64,000 bases of DNA from Chryseobacterium gleum (lineage in GTDB: Bacteria; Bacteroidota; Bacteroidia; Flavobacteriales_D; Sanyastnellaceae): NCBI GenBank assembly GCA_945881835.1, contig CAMCVP010000003.1:1-64000 (forward strand), in the 5' to 3' direction. Under the pieces are notes generated by a model. It had not been told where the DNA came from and did not search any database. It was given only the letters and a program-made list of their open reading frames with translations. Below are positions 32,745 through 41,731 of the stretch, piece by piece. Within the stretch, counting starts at the first letter, position 1, and each line of letters begins with the position of its first letter. The translations under genes were made by a program, and so were the position numbers.

Positions 32745-33607
32745 GTATTATTCGCTTGCGTCTTCCGCAAGAAGATATAGAGAAGAACGCAGATGCTGCG
32801 CGTTCATTTGTTTTGAAAAGCGATTTTCGAGGTGAAGTGAACCGGGGTAGTTCCGATTCAGAATATGCAGAGTCTGTTGCACAAGGTGTTGCACTTTTGA
32901 AGCAAGATGAAGCAAGGAAAATAGTTTTAAGCAGAATCATTTCCTTTCCACATCAAGGACTGACAGCCGGTTCAATCTTCGCTGCGTTGAACGAAAAGTT
33001 TCCGAGTGCTGCTGTTTTTGCCTTCATCGACGAACATGAAGTGTCATGGATAGGGGCATCGCCGGAATTGCTTTTTAGGAAACGCGGAGAGGTTTATCAG
33101 ACCATAAGTTTAGCAGGAACACGTAAGACGGGAAGTGAAAAACCTTGGGGCGAAAAAGAGAGAGAGGAGCAACGCTTGGTGACCGATTTCATTCAACAAG
33201 AATTAGAAAACGTAGGTGCTGAAAATATTGTTTTGGGGGAAGTGAAGTCTCGCAGTGCGGGTTCGGTAGAGCATTTGTGTACGGAAATTCAATTTGAATA
33301 TAGTGGCGACTGGAAGAACGTGATGAAGGCTTTGCATCCCACCCCTGCAGTATGCGGATTGCCGCGGGCAGAAGCTATGCGATTGATTCAGCAATTGGAA
33401 AAACACGATCGCGAATATTACACGGGTTTAATTGGAATGGAACAAGGAAGCAGCGTCGACGTCTATGTAATTTTACGTTGCATGAAACTTTCCACCAACA
33501 GAATCGACGTATTCGTTGGGGCAGGCATAACAGATGCAAGCGTTCCAGAATTGGAAGCACGCGAAACCCGTTGGAAGGCGGAGTCACTCACAGAGGTAAT
33601 TTTTTAA
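32741..33607 (+). CDS. menF: Isochorismate synthase (chorismate-binding enzyme), short form
   Basis: A 288-residue chorismate-binding domain protein. It has the lysine of the general-base region (EARKIVLSRIIS), WIGASPELLFRKRGE, the LAGTRKTG loop, the EH pair in SVEHLCTEIQFEY, HPTPAVCGLPRAEAM and REYYTGLIGME. It converts chorismate to isochorismate for menaquinone. The ATG at 32741 overlaps the menI stop and is preferred; an upstream GTG in this frame would lie inside menI. It is shorter than usual MenF enzymes (350-430), consisting of little more than the core domain; the N-terminal subdomain is reduced. Confidence 0.88.
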   Translation: MSIIRLRLPQEDIEKNADAARSFVLKSDFRGEVNRGSSDSEYAESVAQGVALLKQDEARKIVLSRIISFPHQGLTAGSIFAALNEKFPSAAVFAFIDEHEVSWIGASPELLFRKRGEVYQTISLAGTRKTGSEKPWGEKEREEQRLVTDFIQQELENVGAENIVLGEVKSRSAGSVEHLCTEIQFEYSGDWKNVMKALHPTPAVCGLPRAEAMRLIQQLEKHDREYYTGLIGMEQGSSVDVYVILRCMKLSTNRIDVFVGAGITDASVPELEARETRWKAESLTEVIF

Positions 33608-33638
33608 TTTTTGAACGATTCATTCATCGCGGTGTTTC

Positions 33639-33646
33639 TATCTTCG
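33639..33646 (+). promoter_or_regulatory. Possible internal -7 element before menD
   Basis: TATCTTCG (one mismatch) lies 8 bases before the menD ATG in the only sizeable gap (47 bases) of the men operon, so menD onward may have an extra start site. Confidence 0.45.
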
Positions 33647-33654
33647 TGGCCCGC

Positions 33655-35310
33655 ATGAAAATCTCTTCGAAAAAAGTTGTGTCAGAACTTATGGGCGCCC
33701 TGAAAGGCGCATCCATAGCTGATGTAATTATTACACCCGGTTCTCGAAATGCGCCTTTCAGTATTTCTCTGGCGAACGATTCTTTTTTTCAATTGTTCTC
33801 CATCGTTGATGAACGCTCTGCAGCATTTTTCGCATTGGGTCTTTCACAACAAACGAAGAACCCCACAGTGCTCATTTGCACCAGTGGAACGGCTTTGTTG
33901 AATTATGCCCCAGCCATTGCAGAAGCCTATTATCAGCGTATTCCATTGCTCGTTATTTCAGCCGACAGACCCGAAGAGTGGATCGATAGAGGAGAAGGGC
34001 AGAGCATTCGTCAGAACAATGTCTTTCAGAATTACGCAGATTATTCTGCTGCTTTGTTTGCCGATGAGAAAGAAGCATCGATTCGGAATAGAGAAATAAT
34101 TCAAAAGACCTTTCAATACTTGCTTTCGAACAACGGCCCTGTTCATTTGAATGTCCCCTTTCAAGAGCCTTTGTATGGGTTAATCGATTGCGACGAACTT
34201 CCCGTTTTCAATTTTGAAAAACCGAACCTTCAATTTGAAATTTCGAGAAATGTTATCGATACCCTTCATCAAGCGGAAAGAATTATGGTACTTGTTGGGC
34301 AGCACGATTATCAGGACTTTTCGAAAGAAATCGATCAATTCAATTCGTTACAACAGGTCGTCGTGTTCACTGAGACCCACGCCAATGTGAACATTGAAAA
34401 TGCGTTTCCGTGCATCGATAGAATGATTATGGGGTTGGGCGATGAGGCAGAGCGGGCGCTGGCTCCAGATGTGCTGATTACCGTGGGAACGAATATCATT
34501 TCAAGAAAAATCAAAGCGATTTTAAGAGCAGCAAAGCCCAAGCACATTCAAGTTGGCTTGAATGAAAAGGCTATGGATACGTTCGATTGCCTTCATGAGC
34601 AGTGCAATGTTTCTCCACAAGATTTTTTCAATGCGTTGAATGAAATTCAGAGCAAATCGGATTGGAAGAACAACCTGCTTTCCATTCAAGATAATCAGAT
34701 CAAGCAAGTGGAAGCCTGGTTGCCCAGCGCTCCTTTTTCCGACATAACTGTTTTTTCAACGTTGTTGAAGTTTATTCCAGATGGAATGAATGTCCAAATG
34801 GGAAACAGTTCGGTAGTTCGATACATTCAGCTTTTCAATCAGAATAAGAAGCTAACCTATTTCGGTAACCGCGGTGTAGCGGGAATAGACGGTTCCACAA
34901 GCACTGCTATTGGCGCGGCTTGGAAGACGAAGAAACCAACCTTACTCATTTCTGGAGACTTGTCGTTTCACTACGACAGCAACGCCTTTTGGAACAATTA
35001 CCTTTCAAGCGAATTGAAGGTGATTGTGATCAACAACGGTGGCGGGGGTATTTTTCGAATCATAGACGGGTCGAAAGACACCGCTCATCTTGAACAGTTT
35101 TTCGAAACCGCGCACAGCAGCAAGTCCATCAGAGGCATTGCAGATTTATATAATTTGAATTATTTCAGCGCAGCGAATATTGATGAATTGAATCAGACAC
35201 TACCTTTGTTTTTCAATCAGAACAACGTTTCTGTGTTGGAAATATTTACACCGAAAGAAGATAATCCGAAGGCATTAGACGCCTTCTTTCAACATACAAA
35301 AAAGATATGA
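33655..35310 (+). CDS. menD: 2-succinyl-5-enolpyruvyl-6-hydroxy-3-cyclohexene-1-carboxylate synthase
   Basis: A 551-residue ThDP-dependent enzyme joining isochorismate and 2-oxoglutarate. The N-terminal Pyr domain holds [16 protein letters not shown] and the conserved Glu in [34 protein letters not shown] and [16 protein letters not shown] follow. The PP domain has [35 protein letters not shown] and [10 protein letters not shown] (metal and diphosphate site). The frame is open well upstream of 33655, overlapping menF, but homology and the leader promoter place the start at 33655. The stop overlaps menB (ATGA). Confidence 0.96.
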   Translation: MKISSKKVVSELMGALKGASIADVIITPGSRNAPFSISLANDSFFQLFSIVDERSAAFFALGLSQQTKNPTVLICTSGTALLNYAPAIAEAYYQRIPLLVISADRPEEWIDRGEGQSIRQNNVFQNYADYSAALFADEKEASIRNREIIQKTFQYLLSNNGPVHLNVPFQEPLYGLIDCDELPVFNFEKPNLQFEISRNVIDTLHQAERIMVLVGQHDYQDFSKEIDQFNSLQQVVVFTETHANVNIENAFPCIDRMIMGLGDEAERALAPDVLITVGTNIISRKIKAILRAAKPKHIQVGLNEKAMDTFDCLHEQCNVSPQDFFNALNEIQSKSDWKNNLLSIQDNQIKQVEAWLPSAPFSDITVFSTLLKFIPDGMNVQMGNSSVVRYIQLFNQNKKLTYFGNRGVAGIDGSTSTAIGAAWKTKKPTLLISGDLSFHYDSNAFWNNYLSSELKVIVINNGGGGIFRIIDGSKDTAHLEQFFETAHSSKSIRGIADLYNLNYFSAANIDELNQTLPLFFNQNNVSVLEIFTPKEDNPKALDAFFQHTKKI

Positions 35311-36125
35311 TTGCACAGTGGACATCCATTAAAGATTACGAGGATATTCGATTTGAATTCTATGAAGGCATTGCGAAAATCACAATTAACAGACCCCAAG
35401 TATACAACGCGTTCAGACCACAAACGAATGTGGAAATGATTGACGCTATGGACATTTGTCGCGAGCGTCAAGACATTGCTGTTGTTGTTTTAACCGGTGA
35501 AGGCGACAAAGCGTTTTGTAGTGGAGGTGATCAGAATGTGAAAGGTGTTGGTGGATACGTTGACGAGCGCGGAGTGCCTCGTTTGAATGTATTGGATTTG
35601 CATAAGCGCATTCGCGAACTGCCTAAGCCTGTTATTGCAATGGTCAATGGTTATGCTATTGGTGGCGGACACGTGCTGCACGTAGTATGCGATTTAACCA
35701 TTGCTTCAGATAACGCACGTTTCGGGCAAACAGGTCCGAAAGTGGGAAGTTTCGATGCTGGATTTGGATCGAGTTACTTGGCTAGACAAGTAGGTCAAAA
35801 GAAAGCGCGTGAGATTTGGTTCTTGTGTGAACAATATACCGCCGCAGAAGCGGAAGCCATGGGTATGGTGAATAAGGTTGTGAAGTTGGAAGAGCTAGAG
35901 GCAACAACCATTCAATGGTGCAAGACTATTATGAAAAGAAGCCCGTTGGCTATTCGAATGATCAAGCGCGGATTAAATGCTGAACTCGACGGTCAGCGAG
36001 GATTAATGGAATTCGCCGGTGACGCAACATTGTTGTATTATTTGACTGAAGAAGCACAAGAAGGTAAGAAGGCCTTCCTAGAAAAACGCGACCCTGACTT
36101 CCAACAATTTCCGAAGTTTCCATAA
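35307..36125 (+). CDS. menB: 1,4-dihydroxy-2-naphthoyl-CoA synthase
   Basis: A 272-residue crotonase-fold enzyme that closes the second ring of the naphthoquinone from o-succinylbenzoyl-CoA. Landmarks are [20 protein letters not shown], the oxyanion block [32 protein letters not shown] and the MenB-specific [19 protein letters not shown] plus [13 protein letters not shown]. The length matches. It is tightly coupled on both sides: ATGA with menD, TAATG with menA. Confidence 0.97.
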   Translation: MIAQWTSIKDYEDIRFEFYEGIAKITINRPQVYNAFRPQTNVEMIDAMDICRERQDIAVVVLTGEGDKAFCSGGDQNVKGVGGYVDERGVPRLNVLDLHKRIRELPKPVIAMVNGYAIGGGHVLHVVCDLTIASDNARFGQTGPKVGSFDAGFGSSYLARQVGQKKAREIWFLCEQYTAAEAEAMGMVNKVVKLEELEATTIQWCKTIMKRSPLAIRMIKRGLNAELDGQRGLMEFAGDATLLYYLTEEAQEGKKAFLEKRDPDFQQFPKFP

Positions 36126-37018
36126 TGTTTAAGAATTGGATAACAGCGATGCGCTTACGAACGCTTCCTTTAGCTGCTGCGGGTATTCTTGCGGGTAGCG
36201 CGGGTTTGAAGCCGGAGCTATTTTCGTCTTCTATTTTCACGCTGGCTTTGCTGACCGCTGTGGCTTTGCAGATCTTTTCGAATTTAGCTAATGATTACGG
36301 TGATTTTCAAAATGGCGCAGACAGCAAGGATCGTGTAGGCCCTGCACGCATGGTGCAAAGCGGAAAGATTACCGCAGAGCAAATGAAGCGCGGTCTTTAT
36401 GTCTCTGGCGCAATTGCTTTCGCTTTGGGTGTTTTGTTGTTGAATGATGTTTTTGTAGTGAAGAAAGATTGGCTTGGATTCGGAATTTATTTGGGAGTCG
36501 GTATCTCAGCCCTTTGGGCGGCGTTCAGATATACCGCGGGAAAGAATCCTTACGGATACAAAGGGCTTGGAGATTTGTTTGTATTCTTATTTTTCGGAGT
36601 GGTTTCGGTAGTGTCTATGTCTTATTTTCTATCTGGAAATGTTGGCGTCATTGCTATTTTGAATACCATTATCGTGGGAATGCTGAGTATGGCAGTTCTT
36701 CACTTGAACAATCTTCGCGATCATGTTTCCGACGCGAAAGCCGGCAAGCACACCTTGGTGGTGAAGCTCGGTTTTGAAAAAGGAAAGAAACTGCATTTCG
36801 TTTGGTTAGGAACTGCCTTCATGGCTGCTGTTATTGAAGTGTTCATTACCCCCGCGCATTACGCATTCTATTTGCTTCCGTTTGTGATACTTGTGGTTCA
36901 TGCGAAAAAAGTTTATTCCTGCACGAATCCGCAGCTTCTCGATTCTGAATTGAAGAAAGTTGCTCTTTCAACTTTCGCAATGGCGTTGCTATTGCTCATT
37001 TTTTTACCCAACGTGTAA
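36125..37018 (+). CDS. menA: 1,4-dihydroxy-2-naphthoate polyprenyltransferase
   Basis: A 297-residue UbiA-family membrane enzyme with about eight helices. The two Asp-rich motifs that hold Mg-diphosphate are NDYGDFQNGADSKDRVG (residues ~57-75) and NNLRDHVSDAKAGKHTLVV (near 196). It attaches the polyprenyl tail to DHNA, yielding demethylmenaquinone. The start shares one base with the menB stop. A promoter-like TATATTTG follows the gene. Confidence 0.96.
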   Translation: MFKNWITAMRLRTLPLAAAGILAGSAGLKPELFSSSIFTLALLTAVALQIFSNLANDYGDFQNGADSKDRVGPARMVQSGKITAEQMKRGLYVSGAIAFALGVLLLNDVFVVKKDWLGFGIYLGVGISALWAAFRYTAGKNPYGYKGLGDLFVFLFFGVVSVVSMSYFLSGNVGVIAILNTIIVGMLSMAVLHLNNLRDHVSDAKAGKHTLVVKLGFEKGKKLHFVWLGTAFMAAVIEVFITPAHYAFYLLPFVILVVHAKKVYSCTNPQLLDSELKKVALSTFAMALLLLIFLPNV

Positions 37019-37028
37019 GTTCAAATTG

Positions 37029-37036
37029 TATATTTG
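37029..37036 (+). promoter_or_regulatory. -7 element before the membrane-protein gene in the men operon
   Basis: TATATTTG is an exact TAnnTTTG match ending only 3 bases before the ATG at 37040, so a transcript from it would begin at or very near the start codon. Confidence 0.55.
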
Positions 37037-37039
37037 AGC

Positions 37040-38152
37040 ATGTCTTCAAACAGAGAAATTAAAGGAATAGCCATAGCGTATTTGCTTGCAATTGTTGGAA
37101 CAATTCTATCCAATGAAACGTTCGTGTTAAAAGATATAGTGCATGTTCTGAAGTCTATTCCTCCATATCGAAACACCCAAGAGATTTATTTCATTTGGTT
37201 TGGTTTCTTCCCTTCATTATTTCTTTTTTTGAATGGCTATACGATGACTCTCGCTTTTAAGGCGAAGAAACAAAGTAGAAGGCGATTAATGGGACACTAC
37301 AGCAGAAGAGGATTGGTTCTATTGGCATTAGGTTTATTGTTTGTCGGCTTTTGGCCAGCGAATATTCTCATAATTTCGGGAATTTGTTTTTTTGTTTCGC
37401 CCATGTTTATTCGCTGGGAGTCGTTAGTTCTTCAGATATTATTGTTTTCCATTTTGTTGCTTTCAACAGTTTTAGGAAATCTAGAAGTCCCAATTTACCC
37501 GTCTTATTCGGGTATAAAAATTCTTGAATCGAATGGAATGAATATCGTTGGATTCTTGTTTTTTAATGGCTATTACTCTGTACTTCCTTGGATTTCATTT
37601 TTCATTTTAGGAATCATTTTCGGAAAGACTCATGTCCGCGTGAAAGGTTGGTTTCCCCCCATTTCAATTTTAGGTGCAGTGTTAATGCTCGTTGGAATTT
37701 TAGTACAACCCTTCTTGAATAAATTAAGCGGAGATATTGGAGGCTTAGATGTTTTTTCGAATGACTTGCTCGGAATTCGCTTCCATAGTTTTTCGTTTGT
37801 GCTCTTCGAATCGGGAGCGATTCTACTTGCGGTGAATGCGATTAATTATTTTGGAAAGAAGTGGAATCAAACCGAAACGGGAGCGAAAATCATTGGTTTG
37901 ATCGACAGATTTTCGTCATCGAAATACACGTTGTACTTTTTTGTTTGCGCTCAGACAGGAATACTTTGGGCTTTAGTAAAAGGAGGCAATCAAGCACGCA
38001 TATATTGGTTTAAGCCCATTTACATTCTCATTCCGGCTTCTCTCGCAATGTTAGGACTATCCTTCGCCCTGGTGCTTTGGTGGAAAAAGAGAGTAACCGA
38101 TAAGGCTCCGGTTGAGTGGTTACTCAAGAACATTTCAGGTTCTCGGAAATGA
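37040..38152 (+). CDS. Multi-pass membrane protein (acyltransferase-3-like) embedded in the menaquinone operon
   Basis: A 370-residue protein with about ten hydrophobic segments. The N-terminal REIKGIAIAYLLAIVGTIL resembles the first helix of family-3 membrane acyltransferases (R-x-IKGIAI...), but the His that normally follows is absent. A basic cytosolic loop (KKQSRRRLMGHYSRRGLVLL, residues ~77-96) and GFWPANILIISGICFF are other clear points. I cannot name a family with confidence; acyltransferase-3 and DUF418-type are candidates. The in-frame TTG at 37034 is rejected because it is part of the -7 box. Its stop overlaps menC (ATGA), so translation is coupled to the quinone genes. Confidence 0.75.
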   Translation: MSSNREIKGIAIAYLLAIVGTILSNETFVLKDIVHVLKSIPPYRNTQEIYFIWFGFFPSLFLFLNGYTMTLAFKAKKQSRRRLMGHYSRRGLVLLALGLLFVGFWPANILIISGICFFVSPMFIRWESLVLQILLFSILLLSTVLGNLEVPIYPSYSGIKILESNGMNIVGFLFFNGYYSVLPWISFFILGIIFGKTHVRVKGWFPPISILGAVLMLVGILVQPFLNKLSGDIGGLDVFSNDLLGIRFHSFSFVLFESGAILLAVNAINYFGKKWNQTETGAKIIGLIDRFSSSKYTLYFFVCAQTGILWALVKGGNQARIYWFKPIYILIPASLAMLGLSFALVLWWKKRVTDKAPVEWLLKNISGSRK

Positions 38153-39144
38153 GATGGAAATTTGATCATCGAATCCTCTACTTCAATAATCCCGCGAAAA
38201 CAAGTCGCGATGTTCTAACAGAACGCGAAAGTTGGATATTGCAGTTGCTAGATAGTGAAGGAAGGGTGAGTGGAGAAGGCGAGGTAGCTCCGTTATGGGG
38301 ACTCAGCTTTGAAACCAAAGAAGAGGTGATTTCAGAATTGAATCGATTGGTTGATTCGGAAAATTTCAAAAGCATATCATCTAAGGTGTCTTCTGTTCAA
38401 TGCGCCATAGATGTGGCATTGGCTGGTTATTCTTCCAACACAAAAGATTTTCCGTTTATACCCCAATCGGTATTGCATTCAATTCCGATTAACGGATTAA
38501 TTTGGATGAACGATATTGAAGAGATGCGTCTAGCAGCTCGAAAGAAATTCGATGAAGGAAGCCGTTGCATCAAACTTAAAATTGGCGCATTGGATTTCAG
38601 CGATGAATTGAATTTGATTCGTGAAATTCGATCGTGGGGAAATGAAGAAGAACTTACCATTCGCGTTGATGCCAACGGCGCATTTCGCGCGGAAGAAGCG
38701 CTAGATAAACTGCAGCAGTTATCGGAATTCAGATTACACAGCATTGAGCAACCCATTAAGGCGGGTCAATTGGAGGCCATGTTCAAGTTGTGCGCTGAAT
38801 CGCCCGTTCCAATTGCCTTCGATGAAGAATTGATTGGAAGTTGCCCCAATAATTTCGAGCCGTTTTTGCATTTGGGTAAACCCGCTTACCTTGTTGTGAA
38901 GCCCTCACTTCACGGAGGTTATACCGCTGCTGAACATTGGAAGAACTGGGCCGATGAACACGGCATTGGTTTTTGGGTAACGTCTTCGTTGGAAAGCAAT
39001 GTAGGCTTAAACCACCTGGCCAATTGGGTGTGTAAGATGAAGTTGGAAGGAGTTCAAGGATTGGGCACGGGCAGTTTATTCAAAAACAATAGTGAATCAT
39101 TGTGGAAGGTGAAAGGCGAATTTCTAATTCCTATTGAGGTATGA
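38149..39144 (+). CDS. menC: o-Succinylbenzoate synthase
   Basis: A 331-residue enolase-superfamily enzyme dehydrating SHCHC to o-succinylbenzoate. The second-shell and catalytic lysine lie in CIKLKIGALDF. Metal ligands are in RVDANGAF (Asp), SIEQPI (Glu) and FDEELIG (Asp). The opposite lysine is in LVVKPSLHGG. The N-terminal capping domain begins MRWKFDHRILYF. I use the ATG at 38149, which overlaps the previous stop (ATGA); an in-frame upstream GTG at 38116 lies deep in that gene. Confidence 0.94.
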   Translation: MRWKFDHRILYFNNPAKTSRDVLTERESWILQLLDSEGRVSGEGEVAPLWGLSFETKEEVISELNRLVDSENFKSISSKVSSVQCAIDVALAGYSSNTKDFPFIPQSVLHSIPINGLIWMNDIEEMRLAARKKFDEGSRCIKLKIGALDFSDELNLIREIRSWGNEEELTIRVDANGAFRAEEALDKLQQLSEFRLHSIEQPIKAGQLEAMFKLCAESPVPIAFDEELIGSCPNNFEPFLHLGKPAYLVVKPSLHGGYTAAEHWKNWADEHGIGFWVTSSLESNVGLNHLANWVCKMKLEGVQGLGTGSLFKNNSESLWKVKGEFLIPIEV

Positions 39145-40094
39145 TCAATGAAATTCAATCTGGAAGAGATATGCAAGAAGCCTACGCTGCTCTTGAAAAT
39201 GAATGGAACAATTCAGAAGTTATTTCTTTCCAGACATCAGGATCTACAGGGACTCCGAAGGTGATCACATTTACGAAAGAGCAGGTCATCCGCTCTGCCC
39301 AAAGAACCGCAACTTTCTTCAACCTAAATAAGAATGCTGAGGTGTTTTGTGCATTACCTCCCATTTATGTCGCGGGAAAAATGATGGCTTTGAGAGCAAT
39401 AATCAATGAATGGAACTTGTCTTGGCAAACGCCTTCGACCCATCCTGATATTCCAGGTCATTACGATTTTGCGGCCTTCACTTCACAGCAGTGTATTCAA
39501 ATAATAGAGAGCAATCCGAATTCTTTGAATCGGATCAAACATGTTTTACTTGGTGGAGGCCCAATTTCCGATACAGTACTTCAATTCGCGAACAAGATAG
39601 AATCATCTATTTGGGAAGGATATGGCATGACCGAAACCCTAACCCATGTTGCTCTTCGTAACTTGAAGTTAAATGAAGGGTTTCTTCCTTTAGAAGGAGT
39701 TCAAATTAATCAAGGAGCAAATGGTAACTTAATCGTTGAAGATACTTGGTTGAATTTGCCCGCGTTAGAGACAACAGATGTTATCGAATTTGTGGAAGAA
39801 GGATTCGTGGTGAAGGGTAGATTGGATCATGTAATCATTTCTGGAGGAGTGAAATTTTTTCCGGAAGAAATAGAACGAAGCCTTTCCAACCAAATCAATC
39901 AACCTTTCTACATTGGTTCTGTTCCCGACGAATTACTGGGAAGGAAAGTGGTACTTTATGTTGAAGGAGAAACCGACGCATCTCTTCAACATAAAATTGA
40001 AGCGTTGAATTTGGGAGTGCGAAAGCCAAGAGATATTGTTTTTGAAAATCAATTTAATCGAACCGCTAGCGGTAAAATCATTCGCAAATCATGA
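39141..40094 (+). CDS. menE: o-Succinylbenzoate-CoA ligase, short form
   Basis: A 317-residue ANL-superfamily adenylating enzyme. It has the P-loop-like ISFQTSGSTGTPKVITFT, VLLGGGPIS, WEGYGMTETLTHVAL, the hinge region GRLDHVIISGGVKFFPEEIE and the C-terminal lysine motif NRTASGKIIRKS. It activates OSB to OSB-CoA for MenB. It is shorter than most MenE proteins, lacking much of the usual N-terminal ~50 residues, but all catalytic motifs remain. It overlaps menC and the next gene by 4 bases each. Confidence 0.94.
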   Translation: MINEIQSGRDMQEAYAALENEWNNSEVISFQTSGSTGTPKVITFTKEQVIRSAQRTATFFNLNKNAEVFCALPPIYVAGKMMALRAIINEWNLSWQTPSTHPDIPGHYDFAAFTSQQCIQIIESNPNSLNRIKHVLLGGGPISDTVLQFANKIESSIWEGYGMTETLTHVALRNLKLNEGFLPLEGVQINQGANGNLIVEDTWLNLPALETTDVIEFVEEGFVVKGRLDHVIISGGVKFFPEEIERSLSNQINQPFYIGSVPDELLGRKVVLYVEGETDASLQHKIEALNLGVRKPRDIVFENQFNRTASGKIIRKS

Positions 40095-40669
40095 AAATAG
40101 TTTTTGCATCAGGAAATAAAAACAAGCTTCAAGAGATTCAAGCGGCTTTGCCTTTGGGAGTTGAAGTTGTGTCTATGCGCGATGTTGGAGTAAATGAAGA
40201 AATTCCGGAAACAACAGGAACATTAGAAGGAAACGCGGAACAGAAGGCACGATTCGTTTTTGAGAAAACGGGATTGGCCTGTTTTTCTGACGATACCGGA
40301 TTAGAAATAGAGGCTTTGAACGGAAGGCCAGGAGTGGATTCGGCAATTTATGCTGGGGAGCCTCGCTCAAATGAGCGGAATATTGAAAAGGTGTTGAAGG
40401 AAATGGAAAGTCAGACCAATCGGAATGCACAATTCAGATCGGTCTTTTGCTATTGCTCGGAAGCAGGTACTTTTTATTTTGAAGGAATAGTGAGAGGGAA
40501 ATTGGGTGTGGGTATTCGTGGTGAAGACGGTTTTGGATACGATGGAATCTTTCATCCGGAAGGCAATTCCCGCACCTTCGCTCAAATGAGCATTGAAGAA
40601 AAGAAATTGTTAAGTCACCGAGCAAAAGCCCTGAAAAAGTTCCTCGAATTTATCAAGCACAACTCTTAA
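40091..40669 (+). CDS. rdgB: Non-canonical purine NTP pyrophosphatase (RdgB/HAM1 family)
   Basis: A 192-residue house-cleaning enzyme that hydrolyses dITP/ITP/XTP to monophosphates. Landmarks are FASGNKNKLQEIQAAL, ETTGTLEGNAEQKARFVF, CFSDDTGLEIEALNGRPGVD and GEDGFGYDGIFHPEG then SHRAKALKKF. It starts within the menE stop codon (ATGA), so it rides on the quinone operon transcript; the link is probably only genomic. Confidence 0.96.
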   Translation: MKIVFASGNKNKLQEIQAALPLGVEVVSMRDVGVNEEIPETTGTLEGNAEQKARFVFEKTGLACFSDDTGLEIEALNGRPGVDSAIYAGEPRSNERNIEKVLKEMESQTNRNAQFRSVFCYCSEAGTFYFEGIVRGKLGVGIRGEDGFGYDGIFHPEGNSRTFAQMSIEEKKLLSHRAKALKKFLEFIKHNS

Positions 40670-40679
40670 CACTTATGTG

Positions 40680-40687
40680 TATTTTTG
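40680..40687 (+). promoter_or_regulatory. -7 promoter element for accA
   Basis: TATTTTTG is an exact TAnnTTTG match, 18 bases before the accA ATG at 40706. Confidence 0.65.
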
Positions 40688-40705
40688 CCCTTCCAATCTG
40701 AAACT

Positions 40706-41662
40706 ATGGAAATTTATTTAGAATTTGAATCCCCGATAAAAGAGCTTCGTCAACAAATTGAGAAGTTAAGAGAGAGTGAGAAGAAGAATGGGGTAGATGT
40801 GCACGCGGCAATCGAAGACCTCGAGCGCGCTGTTATTGAAAAGACCAACGAGATTTATTCGAACCTTACCCCATGGCAACGTGTGTTGGTAAGCCGTCAT
40901 CCAGAAAGGCCATATACCCTTCAATACATTGAAACGATGACAGAAGGCACTTGGGTTGAACAGCACGGAGACCGCACGGTAAAAGACGATAAAGCCATGG
41001 TTGGTGGATTCGGTTCTATCGATGGAAGAAGTGTTATGTTCATCGGTCAGCAGAAAGGTGCAAATACCAAAATGCGTAGCTACCGAAATTTCGGTATGGC
41101 TAATCCTGAGGGATATCGCAAGGCTTTACGCTTGATGAAATTGGCAGAGAAATTCAATAAACCTATTGTAACGCTCATTGATACTCCGGGTGCTTTTCCA
41201 GGATTGGAAGCAGAAGAACGCGGGCAAGGAGAGGCTATTGCGCGAAATTTATTTGAAATGATGCGTTTGAAGGTTCCGGTTATTTGCATCATTATTGGTG
41301 AAGGTGCTTCCGGTGGCGCATTGGGAATTGGTATTGGAGATCGCGTTTTAATGTTGGAAAACACATGGTATTCGGTTATTTCTCCGGAGTCTTGTTCAAC
41401 TATTTTGTGGAGAAATACAGACCATAAGATGGAGGCTGCATCTGCGCTGAAACTCACGGCAGACGATATGTTTGCGAATAAATTGGTAGATGGAATTATT
41501 CGCGAACCGCAAGGCGGAGCGCACAATAATCCAGATGCTGCGGCTGTCTTGTTGAAGGAAGCCATCGTGAATGCGTTGAACGAATTAGAGCAACTTGGAG
41601 TTGAAGAACGCACACAGCAACGAATTGAAAAATTCTGCGCAATGGGCGTCGTTCAACAATAA
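40706..41662 (+). CDS. accA: Acetyl-CoA carboxylase carboxyltransferase subunit alpha
   Basis: A 318-residue AccA of normal length. An N-terminal helical part ([20 protein letters not shown]) leads to [13 protein letters not shown]. Next come the carboxyltransferase block [20 protein letters not shown] with [17 protein letters not shown], then [20 protein letters not shown] and [16 protein letters not shown] (oxyanion glycines). It pairs with AccD to make malonyl-CoA for fatty acid synthesis; accD is not in the window. I use the ATG at 40706 rather than an in-frame TTG inside the -7 region. Confidence 0.97.
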   Translation: MEIYLEFESPIKELRQQIEKLRESEKKNGVDVHAAIEDLERAVIEKTNEIYSNLTPWQRVLVSRHPERPYTLQYIETMTEGTWVEQHGDRTVKDDKAMVGGFGSIDGRSVMFIGQQKGANTKMRSYRNFGMANPEGYRKALRLMKLAEKFNKPIVTLIDTPGAFPGLEAEERGQGEAIARNLFEMMRLKVPVICIIIGEGASGGALGIGIGDRVLMLENTWYSVISPESCSTILWRNTDHKMEAASALKLTADDMFANKLVDGIIREPQGGAHNNPDAAAVLLKEAIVNALNELEQLGVEERTQQRIEKFCAMGVVQQ

Positions 41663-41698
41663 TTTGAATTTGAGCATTGTAGACTGAATAATTGATTG

Positions 41699-41706
41699 TA
41701 AATTTG
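41699..41706 (+). promoter_or_regulatory. Strong-looking promoter of the OmpA/TPR-like lipoprotein gene
   Basis: TAAATTTG (exact -7) lies 19 bases downstream of TTG (41677-41679, -33). A 25-base A-rich leader precedes the ATG. Confidence 0.7.
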
Positions 41707-41731
41707 TGCCCATTATAAATAAGCTGAAAAA

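Noticed and set aside
33352-33654. A 101-codon N-terminal extension of menD
   Set aside because: The frame is open, but it overlaps menF, has no MenD homology, and a typical MenD start with an upstream -7 box is at 33655.
41080-41613. A 177-residue open frame on the minus strand
   Set aside because: It lies wholly antisense to accA, has no recognisable domain or start signal, and its composition mirrors the conserved accA codons.
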